A stretch of DNA of 64,000 nt from Flavobacterium litorale (GCF_019613795.1 NZ_CP080429.1:124001-188000); one strand, 5' to 3'; counted from the stretch's first letter, positions 28,243 to 38,232 are shown. Notes: generated from the sequence alone by a model not told the origin. A program made the numbers and translations.

Positions 28243-31200
28243 TTATTCTTCTAATCTGATGTCAAGTCCAAGTCCTTTCAGTTCATGCATTAATACATTG
28301 AATGATTCTGGTAAACCTGGTTCTGGCATGGCTTCTCCCTTAACGATTGACTCATAGGTTTTAGCCCTTCCGATAACGTCATCCGATTTAACGGTAAGTA
28401 TCTCTCTAAGCGTGCTCGATGCACCGTAAGCCTCAAGAGCCCAAACCTCCATCTCTCCAAAACGCTGTCCACCAAACTGTGCTTTACCTCCAAGAGGTTG
28501 CTGCGTAATAAGTGAGTACGGACCAATGGAACGTGCGTGCATTTTATCGTCTACCATGTGCCCTAGTTTAAGCATGTAAATAACTCCTACTGTTGCTGGC
28601 TGGTGGAAACGGTCTCCCGTACCTCCATCATAAAGATAGGTATGTCCAAATCGTGGTATACCTGCCTCATCAGTAAGTTCGTTAATTTGGTCTAAAGATG
28701 CACCATCAAAAATTGGTGTTGCAAACTTCTTACCTAAATTCATACCTGCCCAACCTAGTACAGTTTCGTATATCTGCCCAATGTTCATACGCGATGGTAC
28801 ACCAAGTGGGTTTAGTACGATATCTACAGGTGTTCCGTCTTCTAGGAACGGCATATCTTCTTGGCGTACAATACGTGCTACGATACCTTTGTTACCGTGA
28901 CGCCCTGCCATCTTATCTCCTACTTTTAGTTTACGTTTTTTAGCAATGTAAACTTTAGCAAGTTTTAATATACCTGATGGTAACTCATCCCCTACAGTAA
29001 TGGTAAATTTCTCTCTACGTAAGGCTCCCTGAAGGTCGTTCAGTTTAATTTTGTAGTTGTGGATAAGGTCGTTAACCATTGCATTGGTTTCGTCATCCGT
29101 AGTCCACTGTCCTTTTGTAAGGTGTGCAAAATCTTCTACAGCGTAAAGCATTTTTTGTGTGAATTTTTTACCTTTTGGTAATACTTCTTCACCCAAATCG
29201 TTCATTACACCTTGCGATGTTTTACCGTTTACTATATTAAATAGTTTATCTATAAGCCTGTCCCTAAGCTCGTTGAATTTTACTTCGAACTCTAACTCAA
29301 GTTTGCTTAAATCGTCTTTATCTTTTGTACGTTTACGTTTATCTTTAACGGCACGTGCAAATAATTTTTTGTCTAATACAACCCCGCGTAGTGATGGTGA
29401 TGCTTTTAATGAGGCATCTTTAACATCTCCTGCTTTATCTCCAAAAATAGCTCTTAATAGCTTCTCTTCAGGTGTTGGGTCGCTTTCCCCTTTAGGTGTA
29501 ATTTTACCGATAAGAATATCGCCAGGCTTAACCTCTGCACCAATTCTAATCATACCATTCTCATCAAGGTCTTTAGTAGCTTCCTCGCTTACGTTTGGTA
29601 TATCGTTAGTTAACTCTTCGTTACCTAACTTGGTATCTCTTACTTCTAATGAGTAATCGTCTACGTGTATTGATGTAAAAATATCATCACGTACTACTTT
29701 TTCTGATATTACAATTGCATCCTCAAAGTTGTACCCTTTCCATGGCATAAACGCCACTTTAAGGTTACGCCCTAGTGCAAGCTCGCCATTTTGTGTAGCA
29801 TATCCTTCACAAAGTACTTGCCCTTTAGCAACTCTATCGCCTTTTCTTACAATTGGCTTAAGGTTGATGCTTGTACCTTGGTTGGTTTTTCTGAACTTGA
29901 TTAGGTTGTACGACTTATCATCTGTATCAAAACTTACCGTACGCTCACGATCCGTTCTGTCATACTTAATTGTAATCTTATTAGCATCTACATACTCTAC
30001 AGTACCGCTTCCTTCTGCATTAATAAGTACTCTGGAATCTGAGGCTACTTGGCGCTCTAATCCTGTACCTACAACAGGTGCTTCTGGACGTAATAATGGT
30101 ACTGCTTGTCGCATCATGTTACTTCCCATCAGTGCACGGTTGGCATCATCATGCTCCAAGAATGGAATTAACGATGCTGATATGGATGCAATTTGGTTTG
30201 GTGCAACATCAGTATAGTGTATTGCTGTTGGCTCTACTACTGGGAAATCGCCTTCTTCACGAGCAATTACTCTTTCAGAAGTAATGCTTCCATCATCTTT
30301 CATTTCAGTATTTGCCTGCGCAATCATTTTACCTTCTTCCTCTTCTGCACTCAGGTAAATTGGTTCTGATTCTAAATCTACTCTACCCTCAGTTACCTTT
30401 CGGTATGGTGTTTCGATGAAGCCCATTGTATTTACTTTGGCATACACTCCTAGTGATGAGATAAGACCAATGTTTGGTCCCTCTGGTGTTTCAATAGGAC
30501 ATAAACGACCGTAGTGTGTGTAGTGAACGTCACGAACCTCGAAACCTGCACGCTCTCTGGATAAACCACCAGGACCTAGTGCTGATAGTCTTCTTTTGTG
30601 CGTTATCTCGGCTAATGGATTGGTTTGATCCATGAACTGCGATAGCTGGTTGGTACCGAAGAACGAGTTAATTACTGACGATAGTGTTTTTGCATTAATA
30701 AGGTCTATTGGTGTAAACACCTCATTATCCCTTACATTCATACGCTCACGTATCGTTCTTGCCATACGGGCAAGACCTACACCAAATTGTGCTGATAATT
30801 GTTCTCCTACTGTACGTACACGACGGTTTGATAAGTGATCAATATCATCAATCTCTGCTTTAGAGTTGATTAGCTCAATAAGGTATTTTACTATGGTAAT
30901 AATATCTTCTTTGGTAAGCACTTGCTTATCCATAGTAATATCAAGCCCTAGTTTTTTGTTCATTCTGTAACGACCTACTTCACCTAAGTTGTAACGTTGG
31001 TCTGAGAAGAACAATTTATCTATAATGCCTCGAGCAGTTTCTTCATCAGGCGGTTCTGCATTACGCAACTGACGGTAAATATGCTCTACAGCTTCTTTTT
31101 CTGAGTTTGTAGGGTCTTTTTGTAACGTATTGTGGATAATAGCATAATCTGCTTGGTTATTATCCTCTTTGTGTAACAGTATTGTTTTTACACTAGATGC

Positions 31201-32055
31201 TATAATTTCTTCAACATTTTCCTTGTCAATTATAGTATCTCTGTCTAGTATAATTTCGTTACGCTCTATGGATACAACTTCTCCCGTATCTTCATCAACA
31301 AAATCCTCGTGCCATGTGTTTAGCACACGTGCAGCAAGTCTTCTACCAATGTATTTTTTCAACCCTGTTTTAGATACTTTTATTTCCTCCGCAAGATCAA
31401 ATATTTCAAGAATATCCTTATCCCTTTCAAATCCAATGGCTCTAAATAATGTAGTTACAGGCAGCTTTTTCTTTCTGTCAATGTAAGCATACATTACGCT
31501 ATTAATATCTGTAGCAAATTCTATCCAAGAACCTTTAAACGGTATTACTCTGGCAGAATATAATTTTGTACCGTTGGCATGGAAGGATTGACCAAAGAAA
31601 ACTCCTGGCGAACGGTGAAGTTGCGATACAACTACACGTTCTGCACCATTGATAACAAAAGTACCACTAGGCGTCATGTATGGGATGGTACCCAAGTAAA
31701 CGTCCTGCACAATCGTTTCAAAATCTTCATGTTCAGGATCTGTACAATACAGTTTCAGTCTCGCTTTAAGCGGTACACTGTAAGTAAGTCCTCTGTCAAT
31801 ACACTCCTCAATTGTATAGCGTGGTGGGTCAACAAAATAGTCAAGGAACTCCAATACGAACTGATTTCTTGTATCAGTAATCGGAAAGTTTTCCATGAAG
31901 GTGTTATATAGACCTTCGTTGCCTCTTTCATCTGACTTTGTTTCAAGCTGGAAAAAATCTTTAAACGATTTTACCTGAATATCTAGAAAATCTGGGTAAT
32001 CAGGAATGTTTTTTGTTGAGGCAAAATTTAATCTTTCAGTCTGATTTGTTATCAT
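28243..32055 (-). CDS. rpoB: DNA-directed RNA polymerase subunit beta
   Basis: This is the second large RNA polymerase subunit, of 1270 residues. It opens [16 protein letters not shown], the flavobacterial N-terminus; a second ATG directly upstream (32058) is the alternative. The rifampicin pocket region is [33 protein letters not shown] as seen across residues around 450-490, with wild-type-looking D and H/R positions. Active-site and C-terminal blocks ([33 protein letters not shown]) are intact. It lies downstream of rplL across a hairpin that may act as an attenuator. Confidence 0.99.
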   Translation of the reverse strand: MITNQTERLNFASTKNIPDYPDFLDIQVKSFKDFFQLETKSDERGNEGLYNTFMENFPITDTRNQFVLEFLDYFVDPPRYTIEECIDRGLTYSVPLKARLKLYCTDPEHEDFETIVQDVYLGTIPYMTPSGTFVINGAERVVVSQLHRSPGVFFGQSFHANGTKLYSARVIPFKGSWIEFATDINSVMYAYIDRKKKLPVTTLFRAIGFERDKDILEIFDLAEEIKVSKTGLKKYIGRRLAARVLNTWHEDFVDEDTGEVVSIERNEIILDRDTIIDKENVEEIIASSVKTILLHKEDNNQADYAIIHNTLQKDPTNSEKEAVEHIYRQLRNAEPPDEETARGIIDKLFFSDQRYNLGEVGRYRMNKKLGLDITMDKQVLTKEDIITIVKYLIELINSKAEIDDIDHLSNRRVRTVGEQLSAQFGVGLARMARTIRERMNVRDNEVFTPIDLINAKTLSSVINSFFGTNQLSQFMDQTNPLAEITHKRRLSALGPGGLSRERAGFEVRDVHYTHYGRLCPIETPEGPNIGLISSLGVYAKVNTMGFIETPYRKVTEGRVDLESEPIYLSAEEEEGKMIAQANTEMKDDGSITSERVIAREEGDFPVVEPTAIHYTDVAPNQIASISASLIPFLEHDDANRALMGSNMMRQAVPLLRPEAPVVGTGLERQVASDSRVLINAEGSGTVEYVDANKITIKYDRTDRERTVSFDTDDKSYNLIKFRKTNQGTSINLKPIVRKGDRVAKGQVLCEGYATQNGELALGRNLKVAFMPWKGYNFEDAIVISEKVVRDDIFTSIHVDDYSLEVRDTKLGNEELTNDIPNVSEEATKDLDENGMIRIGAEVKPGDILIGKITPKGESDPTPEEKLLRAIFGDKAGDVKDASLKASPSLRGVVLDKKLFARAVKDKRKRTKDKDDLSKLELEFEVKFNELRDRLIDKLFNIVNGKTSQGVMNDLGEEVLPKGKKFTQKMLYAVEDFAHLTKGQWTTDDETNAMVNDLIHNYKIKLNDLQGALRREKFTITVGDELPSGILKLAKVYIAKKRKLKVGDKMAGRHGNKGIVARIVRQEDMPFLEDGTPVDIVLNPLGVPSRMNIGQIYETVLGWAGMNLGKKFATPIFDGASLDQINELTDEAGIPRFGHTYLYDGGTGDRFHQPATVGVIYMLKLGHMVDDKMHARSIGPYSLITQQPLGGKAQFGGQRFGEMEVWALEAYGASSTLREILTVKSDDVIGRAKTYESIVKGEAMPEPGLPESFNVLMHELKGLGLDIRLEE

Positions 32056-32122
32056 CAATGGACAAAATTTTGATTAAAATAATATATATAGAAACGTATA
32101 AAATGTTATTATACGAAAAATG

Positions 32123-32160
32123 GTTTAGGCCTTTGAGAGTACTTCTCAAGGCCTAAACCT
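32123..32160 (-). terminator. Attenuator-like hairpin between rplL and rpoB
   Basis: On the minus strand ggtttaggccttgaga pairs with tctcaaaggcctaaacc (one bulged A) around a short agtac loop and is followed by a T-run (ATTTTT). It lies between the ribosomal stalk gene and rpoB, so partial termination would lower rpoBC relative to rplJL. Confidence 0.75.
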
Positions 32161-32182
32161 GGAATTTTTAACCTAGTAGGGC

Positions 32183-32563
32183 TTATTTAAGCTCAACTAC
32201 AGCTCCGGCTTCTTCTAGAGATTTTTTAAGACCTTCAGCCTCATCTTTAGATACACCTTCTTTTACGTTTGTAGGAGCACTATCTACCATGTCTTTTGCG
32301 TCTTTAAGACCTAGACCAGTAAGCTCTTTTACAGCTTTTACTACAGCAAGTTTAGAAGCACCAGCTTCTTTAAGTACTACAGTAAATTCTGTTTGCTCCT
32401 CAGCAGCAGCACCGTCAGCACCACCTGCAGCAGGACCAGCCATAGCTACAGCAGCAGCAGCAGGCTCAATACCGTACTCATCTTTTAATATTGTAGCTAG
32501 TTCGTTAACTTCTTTTACTGTTAAGTTAACTAATTGCTCTGCGAATTCTTTTAAATCTGCCAT
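32183..32563 (-). CDS. rplL: 50S ribosomal protein L7/L12
   Basis: This stalk protein recruits translation factors. Its 126 residues begin with an N-terminal dimerisation helix ([26 protein letters not shown]). An Ala/Gly-rich hinge ([20 protein letters not shown]) follows, then the factor-binding C-terminal domain with [15 protein letters not shown]. It lies 61 nt after rplJ. Length and order are canonical. Confidence 0.98.
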   Translation of the reverse strand: MADLKEFAEQLVNLTVKEVNELATILKDEYGIEPAAAAVAMAGPAAGGADGAAAEEQTEFTVVLKEAGASKLAVVKAVKELTGLGLKDAKDMVDSAPTNVKEGVSKDEAEGLKKSLEEAGAVVELK

Positions 32564-32624
32564 TTTTCTATCGTTTTAAATAGTTTGTAATATATAATTT
32601 ATTAAGTGCGTACACGCTAATGTA

Positions 32625-33146
32625 TTATCCTTCTCTCTCAGATAATGTTTTTACTAATCCAGCTATAGTGCTGCCACCTGATTTAAGTGCAGATATAACG
32701 TTTTTAGCAGGCGATTGAAGTAATGTAACGATTTCTCCAATAACTTCGTCTTTAGATTTAAGCGTTACAAGAGACTCTAATTGATTATCTCCTATAAATA
32801 CTGCCTCATCTATATAAGCTCCTTTTAGAAGAGGCTTATCTGACTGCTTGCGGAATTCTTTAATTACTTTTGCAGGAGCGTTACCGTTCTCAGCAATCAT
32901 AATAGAAGTATTTCCTTTTAATATCGATGGTAAATCACCGTAATTATTATCAGACGACTCCATTGCTTTTTCAAGCAAGGTGTTTTTTACAACCTCAAGT
33001 TTAATACCTGCTTTAAAACAAGCTCTTCTTAAATTTGAAGTAGTCTCTGCATCAAGTCCTGAGATATCTGCAACGTATATAACGCTAGTATCAGCCAACT
33101 GCGCAGTTAAATCTTTAATAACTATTGATTTTTCTTCTCTGGTCAT
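32625..33146 (-). CDS. rplJ: 50S ribosomal protein L10
   Basis: L10 anchors L7/L12 dimers to 23S rRNA and commonly represses its own operon. The 173-residue protein starts MTREEKSIVIKDLTAQL and contains NLRRACFKAGIKLEVVKNTLL, the rRNA-binding face. The C-terminal helix carries the L7/L12 binding segment. It lies 22 nt after rplA. No distinct L10 leader structure was recognised. Confidence 0.98.
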   Translation of the reverse strand: MTREEKSIVIKDLTAQLADTSVIYVADISGLDAETTSNLRRACFKAGIKLEVVKNTLLEKAMESSDNNYGDLPSILKGNTSIMIAENGNAPAKVIKEFRKQSDKPLLKGAYIDEAVFIGDNQLESLVTLKSKDEVIGEIVTLLQSPAKNVISALKSGGSTIAGLVKTLSEREG

Positions 33147-33168
33147 AATAAATATTTTTAACTACCAA

Positions 33169-33858
33169 TTATACTCCTTTAGGATCTAGAGGAATACCAG
33201 GGCCCATAGTACTAGAAAGATAAATACTCTTAATATATGTACCTTTTGCAGCGGTTGGTTTTAGTTTTAGTAACGTTTGAATTATCTCATCTGCATTCTC
33301 AGAAATTTTATCCGCATCAAAAGATACTTTTCCGATTCCTGCATGAACAATACCTGTTTTATCAACTTTAAAGTCAATTTTACCAGCTTTAACTTCTTGT
33401 ACAGCTTTTGCTACATCCATAGTAACAGTACCTGTTTTAGGGTTTGGCATTAATCCGCGAGGACCTAATACTCTACCTAGAGGACCTAGTTTACCCATAA
33501 CGCTTGGCATGGTAATGATAACATCAACATCCGTCCAACCGTCTTTTATCTTTTGTAGATACTCATCTAAACCTACATAATCTGCACCAGCAGCAGTAGC
33601 TTCAGCTTCTTTATCTGGAGTTACAAGAGCAAGTACTTTTGTAGCTTTACCTGTACCGTGTGGTAGGGTAACAACTCCTCTTACCATTTGATTCGCTTTT
33701 CTTGGATCTACACCCAAACGTACAGCGATATCGATAGACTCATCAAATTTTGCAGAAGCAACTTCTTTAAGTAATGCTGATGCATCTTTTAAAGAGTATA
33801 ATTTGTTCTTTTCAATTTTTGAAGTAGCCTCTTTTTGCTTTTTTGTCAATTTTGCCAT
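33169..33858 (-). CDS. rplA: 50S ribosomal protein L1
   Basis: L1 stalk protein of 229 residues that binds 23S rRNA near the E site. Signatures include [20 protein letters not shown] and the PROSITE-type block [21 protein letters not shown]. It is 21 nt downstream of rplK, the conserved rplKA pair. A GGAG-like string at its 3' end lies within the last codons and is too far from rplJ to act as a Shine-Dalgarno. Confidence 0.98.
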   Translation of the reverse strand: MAKLTKKQKEATSKIEKNKLYSLKDASALLKEVASAKFDESIDIAVRLGVDPRKANQMVRGVVTLPHGTGKATKVLALVTPDKEAEATAAGADYVGLDEYLQKIKDGWTDVDVIITMPSVMGKLGPLGRVLGPRGLMPNPKTGTVTMDVAKAVQEVKAGKIDFKVDKTGIVHAGIGKVSFDADKISENADEIIQTLLKLKPTAAKGTYIKSIYLSSTMGPGIPLDPKGV

Positions 33859-33879
33859 TTCTTTTTTGTCTTTTTACGA

Positions 33880-34317
33880 TTAAAAAGGAGCGTCTCCTGA
33901 TACGGTTATACCCATAGATCTTGCTGTACCGGCAATCATTCTCATAGCGCTTTCAACTGTAAACGCATTCAAATCAGCCATTTTGTCTTCAGCAATGCCT
34001 TTTACTTGATCCCAAGTAACGCTTGCAACTTTTTTACGGTTTGGTTCTCCTGAACCCGACTTTAGTTTGGCAGCCTCCAGCAACTGTACCGCAGCTGGTG
34101 GTGTTTTTACAACAAAATCAAACGATTTGTCTTTATACACAGTAATTTGTACTGGTAAAACTTTGCCGGCTTTATCTTGGGTTCTAGCATTAAACTGCTT
34201 ACAGAACTCCATGATATTAACTCCAGCAGCCCCCAAAGCAGGTCCAACCGGTGGCGACGGATTCGCAGCACCTCCCTTAACTTGTAGTTTAACTACTTTA
34301 CTAATTTCTTTAGCCAT
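33880..34317 (-). CDS. rplK: 50S ribosomal protein L11
   Basis: GTPase-associated-centre protein of 145 residues. [21 protein letters not shown] is the canonical N-terminal proline-rich switch, and the C-terminal RNA-binding domain includes [13 protein letters not shown]. It follows nusG by 65 nt and couples to rplA. Confidence 0.98.
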   Translation of the reverse strand: MAKEISKVVKLQVKGGAANPSPPVGPALGAAGVNIMEFCKQFNARTQDKAGKVLPVQITVYKDKSFDFVVKTPPAAVQLLEAAKLKSGSGEPNRKKVASVTWDQVKGIAEDKMADLNAFTVESAMRMIAGTARSMGITVSGDAPF

Positions 34318-34382
34318 TTCTTTAAAAGATTTAGCACATCTTCATTGGAAGCGAATGATGTGATTTATATATGTAACAAATA

Positions 34383-34934
34383 TTATACTTTTTCTACTTG
34401 CATAAAGCTAAGTTCTAATGGTGTTTTTCTTCCAAAAATTTTCACCATAACTTCTAGCTTACGCTTTTCTTCATTCACCTTTTCAACTGTACCGTTAAAT
34501 CCGTTAAACGGACCATCTACTACTTTTACAGTTTCGCCCATTGTGAATGGAATGGACATTGTATCTGTTTTAACAGATAATTCATCTACTTTTCCTAACA
34601 TTCTGTTTACTTCGGATTGACGTAAAGGAACTGCATCGCCTCCCTTTGTTTCTCCCAGAAAACCAATTACTCCAGTTATAGATTTTATAATGTGAGGAAT
34701 CTCGCCTGTTAAATTAGCTTCAACCATTACATAGCCTGGAAAATAAACCTTGTCCTTAACCATTTTTTTACCGTCTCTAATCTGCACTACTTTTTCTGTA
34801 GGAACAAGTACTTGAGAGATATAGTCAGACATTCCTAATCTGCTTATTTCCGTTTCTATATAGTTTTTAACTTTATTTTCCTGACCGCTTACCGCTCTAA
34901 CTACATACCACTTTTTGACATTGTTATCAGCCAT
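34383..34934 (-). CDS. nusG: Transcription termination/antitermination protein NusG
   Basis: It bridges RNA polymerase to S10 or Rho. The 183-residue protein has the NGN domain (KWYVVRAVSGQENKVKNYIE; VKDKVYFPGYVMVEA) and a KOW domain near the C-terminus (GETVKVVDGPFNGFNGTVEKV). It starts nine bases after secE in the standard secE-nusG-rplKAJL order. Confidence 0.98.
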   Translation of the reverse strand: MADNNVKKWYVVRAVSGQENKVKNYIETEISRLGMSDYISQVLVPTEKVVQIRDGKKMVKDKVYFPGYVMVEANLTGEIPHIIKSITGVIGFLGETKGGDAVPLRQSEVNRMLGKVDELSVKTDTMSIPFTMGETVKVVDGPFNGFNGTVEKVNEEKRKLEVMVKIFGRKTPLELSFMQVEKV

Positions 34935-34943
34935 ACAATAAAA

Positions 34944-35138
34944 TTATTTATTTAAGTAAGTATAAATTTCTGCAACTATAACTTCGAAACCACGATCTAT
35001 ACCAAATGTTAGCAAAGCAAATAATATCGAAAAAATAGCCACAATAACAGTTAGGCGTTGTACTTCTGCCCACTCAGGCCAAGTTACATTAACCTTTAAC
35101 TCTGTAAATGCCTCTGATATGTAATTAGTAACTTTCAT
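34944..35138 (-). CDS. secE: Preprotein translocase subunit SecE
   Basis: Small single-span SecYEG subunit of 64 residues: MKVTNYISEAFTELKVNVTWP with the conserved amphipathic helix, then a membrane segment (LTVIVAIFSILFALLTFGID). The frame is open further upstream to 35183, but those codons fall inside tRNA-Trp, so the ATG at 35138 is the true start. It is 15 nt from the tRNA 3' end. Confidence 0.96.
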   Translation of the reverse strand: MKVTNYISEAFTELKVNVTWPEWAEVQRLTVIVAIFSILFALLTFGIDRGFEVIVAEIYTYLNK

Positions 35139-35153
35139 TGTATTATTTTTTTG

Positions 35154-35224
35154 CACGGGTGGAGAGATTCGAACTCCCATCAACGGTTTTGGAGACCGGT
35201 ATTCTACCCTTGAACTACACCCGT
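35154..35224 (-). tRNA. tRNA-Trp (anticodon CCA)
   Basis: Minus-strand cloverleaf: acceptor ACGGGTG/CACCCGT with discriminator G, anticodon loop CTCCAAA (CCA), T-arm GGGAGTTCGAATCTCTC. It lies between tuf and secE. Confidence 0.95.
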
Positions 35225-35230
35225 TTGTTA

Positions 35231-35266
35231 AAAACCAGCCGATGCCTAAACATCGGCTGGTTTTAT
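35231..35266 (-). terminator. Rho-independent terminator after tuf
   Basis: Perfect 12-bp stem aaccagccgatg / catcggctggtt with a 6-nt loop and flanking A/T runs. I see no -7 box between it and tRNA-Trp, so downstream tRNA-Trp/secE expression may depend on readthrough. Confidence 0.9.
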
Positions 35267-35285
35267 ATATTTATGCTGTCTTGAA

Positions 35286-36473
35286 TTAATCAAGAATTTC
35301 AGTTACCTGACCAGCTCCTACTGTTCTACCACCTTCACGGATAGCGAAACGAAGACCTACGCTTAATGCGATAGTGCTTAGTAACTCTACCTCGATAGTA
35401 AGGTTGTCTCCAGGCATTACCATCTCTACTCCATCAGGAAGAGAAATAGTACCTGTTACGTCAGTTGTACGTACGTAGAACTGTGGACGGTAGTTATTAT
35501 GGAATGGAGTGTGACGTCCACCTTCTTCTTTCTTAAGGATATAAACCTCTGCTTTAAATTTAGCGTGTGGTGTTACAGATCCTGGCTTAACGATAACCAT
35601 ACCTCTTTTGATATCTGATTTATCGATACCTCTTAGTAGGATACCTACGTTATCACCAGCTTCTCCTCTATCAAGTATTTTACGGAACATCTCAACCCCT
35701 GTAATTGTAGAAGTTAATTTCTCTGCACCCATACCAATAATCTCAACTGCATCACCTGTGTTAGCAACACCAGTTTCGATACGGCCTGTTGCTACAGTAC
35801 CACGACCAGTAATTGTAAACACATCCTCTACAGGCATAAGGAATTCCTTATCAACATCACGCTTAGGAAGTTCAATCCAGTTATCTACAGCATCCATAAG
35901 CTCCATTACAGTATCAACCCATTTTTGCTCACCGTTAAGTGCACCAAGGGCTGAACCTTGAACTACAGGACCGTTATCTCCATCATACTGGTAGAAAGAA
36001 AGTAAATCTCTGATTTCCATCTCAACAAGCTCAAGAAGCTCTGCATCGTCAACCATATCTACTTTGTTCATGAATACAACAATTCTAGGTACACCTACCT
36101 GACGACCTAAAAGGATGTGCTCACGAGTTTGTGGCATAGGACCATCTGTAGCAGCAACCACAAGAATAGCTCCGTCCATCTGTGCAGCACCAGTAACCAT
36201 GTTTTTTACGTAATCGGCGTGACCTGGACAGTCAACGTGAGCGTAGTGACGGTTTGCAGTTGAATACTCTACGTGAGATGTATTAATAGTAATACCTCTT
36301 TCTTTCTCCTCTGGAGCGTTATCAATTTGATCGAATGATCTTGCTTCAGAAAGACCTGCATCAGCTAATACTTTAGTAATAGCAGCAGTCAAAGTTGTTT
36401 TTCCGTGGTCAACGTGTCCAATAGTACCAATATTCAAGTGGGGTTTGGAACGATCAAAAGTTTCCTTTGCCAT
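35286..36473 (-). CDS. tuf: Elongation factor Tu
   Basis: GTPase that brings aminoacyl-tRNA to the ribosome; 395 residues. G motifs [18 protein letters not shown] and NKVDMVDD are intact, with switch I REERGITI-equivalent EKERGITIN. Domains II and III are complete and it ends [14 protein letters not shown]. It sits between tRNA-Thr(GGT) and tRNA-Trp, the common bacterial thrT-tuf-trp-secE arrangement. Confidence 0.99.
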   Translation of the reverse strand: MAKETFDRSKPHLNIGTIGHVDHGKTTLTAAITKVLADAGLSEARSFDQIDNAPEEKERGITINTSHVEYSTANRHYAHVDCPGHADYVKNMVTGAAQMDGAILVVAATDGPMPQTREHILLGRQVGVPRIVVFMNKVDMVDDAELLELVEMEIRDLLSFYQYDGDNGPVVQGSALGALNGEQKWVDTVMELMDAVDNWIELPKRDVDKEFLMPVEDVFTITGRGTVATGRIETGVANTGDAVEIIGMGAEKLTSTITGVEMFRKILDRGEAGDNVGILLRGIDKSDIKRGMVIVKPGSVTPHAKFKAEVYILKKEEGGRHTPFHNNYRPQFYVRTTDVTGTISLPDGVEMVMPGDNLTIEVELLSTIALSVGLRFAIREGGRTVGAGQVTEILD

Positions 36474-36528
36474 GATTTAATAATTTAATCTTAGTTATAT
36501 AATTAGTGTTCAAATTTTTCTAAACTTG

Positions 36529-36600
36529 AGCCAATGACGGGATTTGAACCCGTGACCTCTTCCTTACCAAGGAAGCACTCTACCCCTGAGCTACACCGGC
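36529..36600 (-). tRNA. tRNA-Thr (anticodon GGT)
   Basis: Acceptor GCCGGTG/CATTGGC with two G-U pairs and discriminator T; anticodon loop TTGGTAA; T-arm ACGGGTTCAAATCCCGT. 55 nt upstream of tuf. Confidence 0.95.
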
Positions 36601-36630
36601 CTCAAAACTTTAAGCCATTACTTAAAATTG

Positions 36631-36712
<82 letters not shown>

Positions 36713-36756
36713 TTAACCTTTACTTTACAGTTGCTTCTTTTTTTGAGAAAACATTG

Positions 36757-36830
36757 AGCCGATGGAGGGACTCGAACCCACGACCTGCTGATTACAAATC
36801 AGCTGCTCTAGCCAGCTGAGCTACATCGGC
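36757..36830 (-). tRNA. tRNA-Thr (anticodon TGT)
   Basis: Acceptor GCCGATG/CATCGGC, discriminator T; anticodon loop TTTGTAA; T-arm GTGGGTTCGAGTCCCTC. First gene of the Thr-Tyr-Thr-tuf transcript. Confidence 0.95.
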
Positions 36831-36842
36831 AACTTAAAATAA

Positions 36843-36868
36843 AAAAAGCCCGCTATTTCTAACGGACT
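36843..36868 (-). terminator. Terminator after hpf, overlapping the tRNA/tuf transcription start
   Basis: On the minus strand agtccgtta pairs with tagcgggct (two G-U pairs) around GAAA and is followed by seven Ts. It would stop hpf transcripts. The tRNA/tuf promoter box lies immediately upstream, so initiation would fall in the 5' arm. Confidence 0.75.
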
Positions 36869-36869
36869 G

Positions 36870-36899
36870 CAAATGTATATATTTTATTTTTTATTCAAA
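36870..36899 (-). promoter_or_regulatory. Promoter TTTG-N18-TACATTTG for the tRNA-Thr/Tyr/Thr-tuf unit
   Basis: -33 TTTG at 36896-36899 and -7 TACATTTG at 36870-36877 on the minus strand fit the Bacteroidota consensus. The predicted start is near 36863-36866, about 35 nt before the first tRNA. Confidence 0.65.
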
Positions 36900-36923
36900 A
36901 CAATTTCGATAAAATTTTTATTA

Positions 36924-37226
36924 TTATGTACTTGCTCTCACTTTCTGCTTTCTTTTAACTAATAACCGCTGCATAGAGTCGGCAGCAAGCTCTACAGCTT
37001 CCTCAAATGTTTTGCATTGTTTTTTTACTATAAATTCATCTCCTGGAACATTAATTTTTATCTCTGCTATTTTATTTGTTTTTTCGCTAGTGTTATCTAC
37101 TTTAAAAAAAACATCAGAAAAAACTACCCTGTCGTAATATTTTTCAAGCTTATCCATTCTCGCTTGTACAAAGCCAACCAGTTTTCGGTCAATACTAAAA
37201 TTAACCGCATGAACATTTACTTTCAT
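36924..37226 (-). CDS. hpf: Ribosome hibernation-promoting factor (HPF/YfiA family, short form)
   Basis: It binds the 30S decoding centre in slow growth. At 100 residues it is the short form, without the C-terminal dimerisation domain of long HPF. MKVNVHAVNFSIDRKLVGFVQARMDKLEKYYDRV is the family N-terminus, here spanning the first strand and helix, and the tail is basic (VKRKQKVRAST). The frame opens at a TTG (37235) but the ATG at 37226 is preferred. It lies 29 nt after xerC and is terminated at 36843-36868. Placement next to rpsU and tuf suits a translation regulator. Confidence 0.93.
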   Translation of the reverse strand: MKVNVHAVNFSIDRKLVGFVQARMDKLEKYYDRVVFSDVFFKVDNTSEKTNKIAEIKINVPGDEFIVKKQCKTFEEAVELAADSMQRLLVKRKQKVRAST

Positions 37227-37255
37227 AATCAACACTTATTTATTTGGTTAAACAT

Positions 37256-38158
37256 TTAGGTATTATTTCGGTTACGCGGATGTGCTGACCCGTACACTTT
37301 TTTAAGTTCAGCTAAACTGCTGTGTGTGTAAACTTGGGTAGAAGCCAAACTTGCGTGCCCTAATAACTCTTTTACTGAATTTAAATCTGCTCCGTTGTTA
37401 AGCAAGTGGGTTGCAAATGTGTGCCTTAGCACGTGCGGACTTTTTTTAACTTTACCAGAGATAAGACTAAAGTAACAATTTATTAACCTATAAACAAAAG
37501 ATTCGCTTAATTTATTGCCTCGGTTGTTTAAAATAAGTACATCAGTAGCAGTTATGGTTTTTATTTCTTTTCTTTTTTCTAAATAGCTGGTAATAAGCTC
37601 GATGGTACAGCCTAGCAGTGGCAATATACGTTCTTTGTTTCGTTTACCCAGTACCCGGAGTGTTTTATTGGCTGCATCGTAACTACTCATTGTAAGTCCT
37701 ATTAATTCTGCACGGCGCATGCCTGTGGTGTAAAAAAGCTCTACAATTAATCTGTTACGTACGCCTTCAAAATCATCGGTATATACTATCTCCTCTACAA
37801 CATCTTGTAATTCTTTTTCAGAGAAAGGAACTTGTATTTTTTTTTCTGTTTTAAGTGCTTTATGTTGCTGTAGTGGGTTTACGCTTATTTGCTTGCTGCG
37901 TAACAGAAATTTATAAAATGATTTTAGTGAGGATACTTTTCTGTTTACTGATGTGTTGGAGATGCCTTGGTTTACTAAGTGCACTATCCAACTTCTTATT
38001 TGGCTGTAGTTAACGGTTTCAATTATAGCATCGGCATCGTGTTGTTGCATAAACGCTTCAAAAGCTGTAACGTCATCCGTATATGCTCTAACCGTTAGTG
38101 GAGAGTAGTTTTTCTCTTTAAGTAAATAATCTGTATGTGCTTGCTTGGAATTGATCAT
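37256..38158 (-). CDS. xerC: Tyrosine recombinase XerC/XerD family
   Basis: This site-specific recombinase probably resolves chromosome dimers at dif. The 300 residues have a SAM-like core-binding domain (~1-90) and the catalytic set R148 (TTGMRRAEL), K172, H242 and R245 (PHVLRHTFATHLL), H268 (LLGHASL) and nucleophile Y277 (TQVYTH). No phage or transposon genes surround it, and it sits in the rpsU-xerC-hpf context, so housekeeping rather than mobile. The ATG directly follows the T-run of a hairpin, with a -7 box in the hairpin loop. Confidence 0.93.
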   Translation of the reverse strand: MINSKQAHTDYLLKEKNYSPLTVRAYTDDVTAFEAFMQQHDADAIIETVNYSQIRSWIVHLVNQGISNTSVNRKVSSLKSFYKFLLRSKQISVNPLQQHKALKTEKKIQVPFSEKELQDVVEEIVYTDDFEGVRNRLIVELFYTTGMRRAELIGLTMSSYDAANKTLRVLGKRNKERILPLLGCTIELITSYLEKRKEIKTITATDVLILNNRGNKLSESFVYRLINCYFSLISGKVKKSPHVLRHTFATHLLNNGADLNSVKELLGHASLASTQVYTHSSLAELKKVYGSAHPRNRNNT

Positions 38159-38163
38159 AAAAA

Positions 38164-38203
38164 AACCGTTACTAGCAAAATTAAACTTTTACTGGTAACG
38201 GTT
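38164..38203 (-). terminator. Long hairpin terminator after rpsU, ending at the xerC start
   Basis: Twelve-bp stem (aaccgttactag / ctggtaacggtt, one wobble) with a further AAAA/TTTT pairing inside. On the minus strand its T-run of seven is directly followed by the xerC ATG. Confidence 0.8.
38176..38183 (-). promoter_or_regulatory. -7 box TAATTTTG inside the rpsU terminator loop (candidate xerC promoter)
   Basis: Matches TAnnTTTG. Initiation would fall near 38170, inside the 3' arm, giving a ~12-nt leader and a transcript lacking the hairpin. No -33 TTTG is seen. Confidence 0.45.
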
Positions 38204-38232
38204 AGAATATTAATCCGTAAAATTATGGGTTT

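Noticed and set aside
29159..30217. Long plus-strand open frames opposite rpoB
   Set aside because: Shadows created by codon bias of rpoB; Ser/Leu-rich low-complexity translations.
33169..33185. AAAGGAG string before rplJ as a Shine-Dalgarno
   Set aside because: It encodes the last residues of L1 and is more than 20 nt from the rplJ ATG.
35139..35183. Extended N-terminus for SecE
   Set aside because: Those codons lie within tRNA-Trp; the ATG at 35138 matches SecE family N-termini.
37256..38158. Tyrosine recombinase as evidence of an integrated element
   Set aside because: It is flanked by rpsU and hpf with no att-like repeats, phage genes or cargo; it fits housekeeping XerC.
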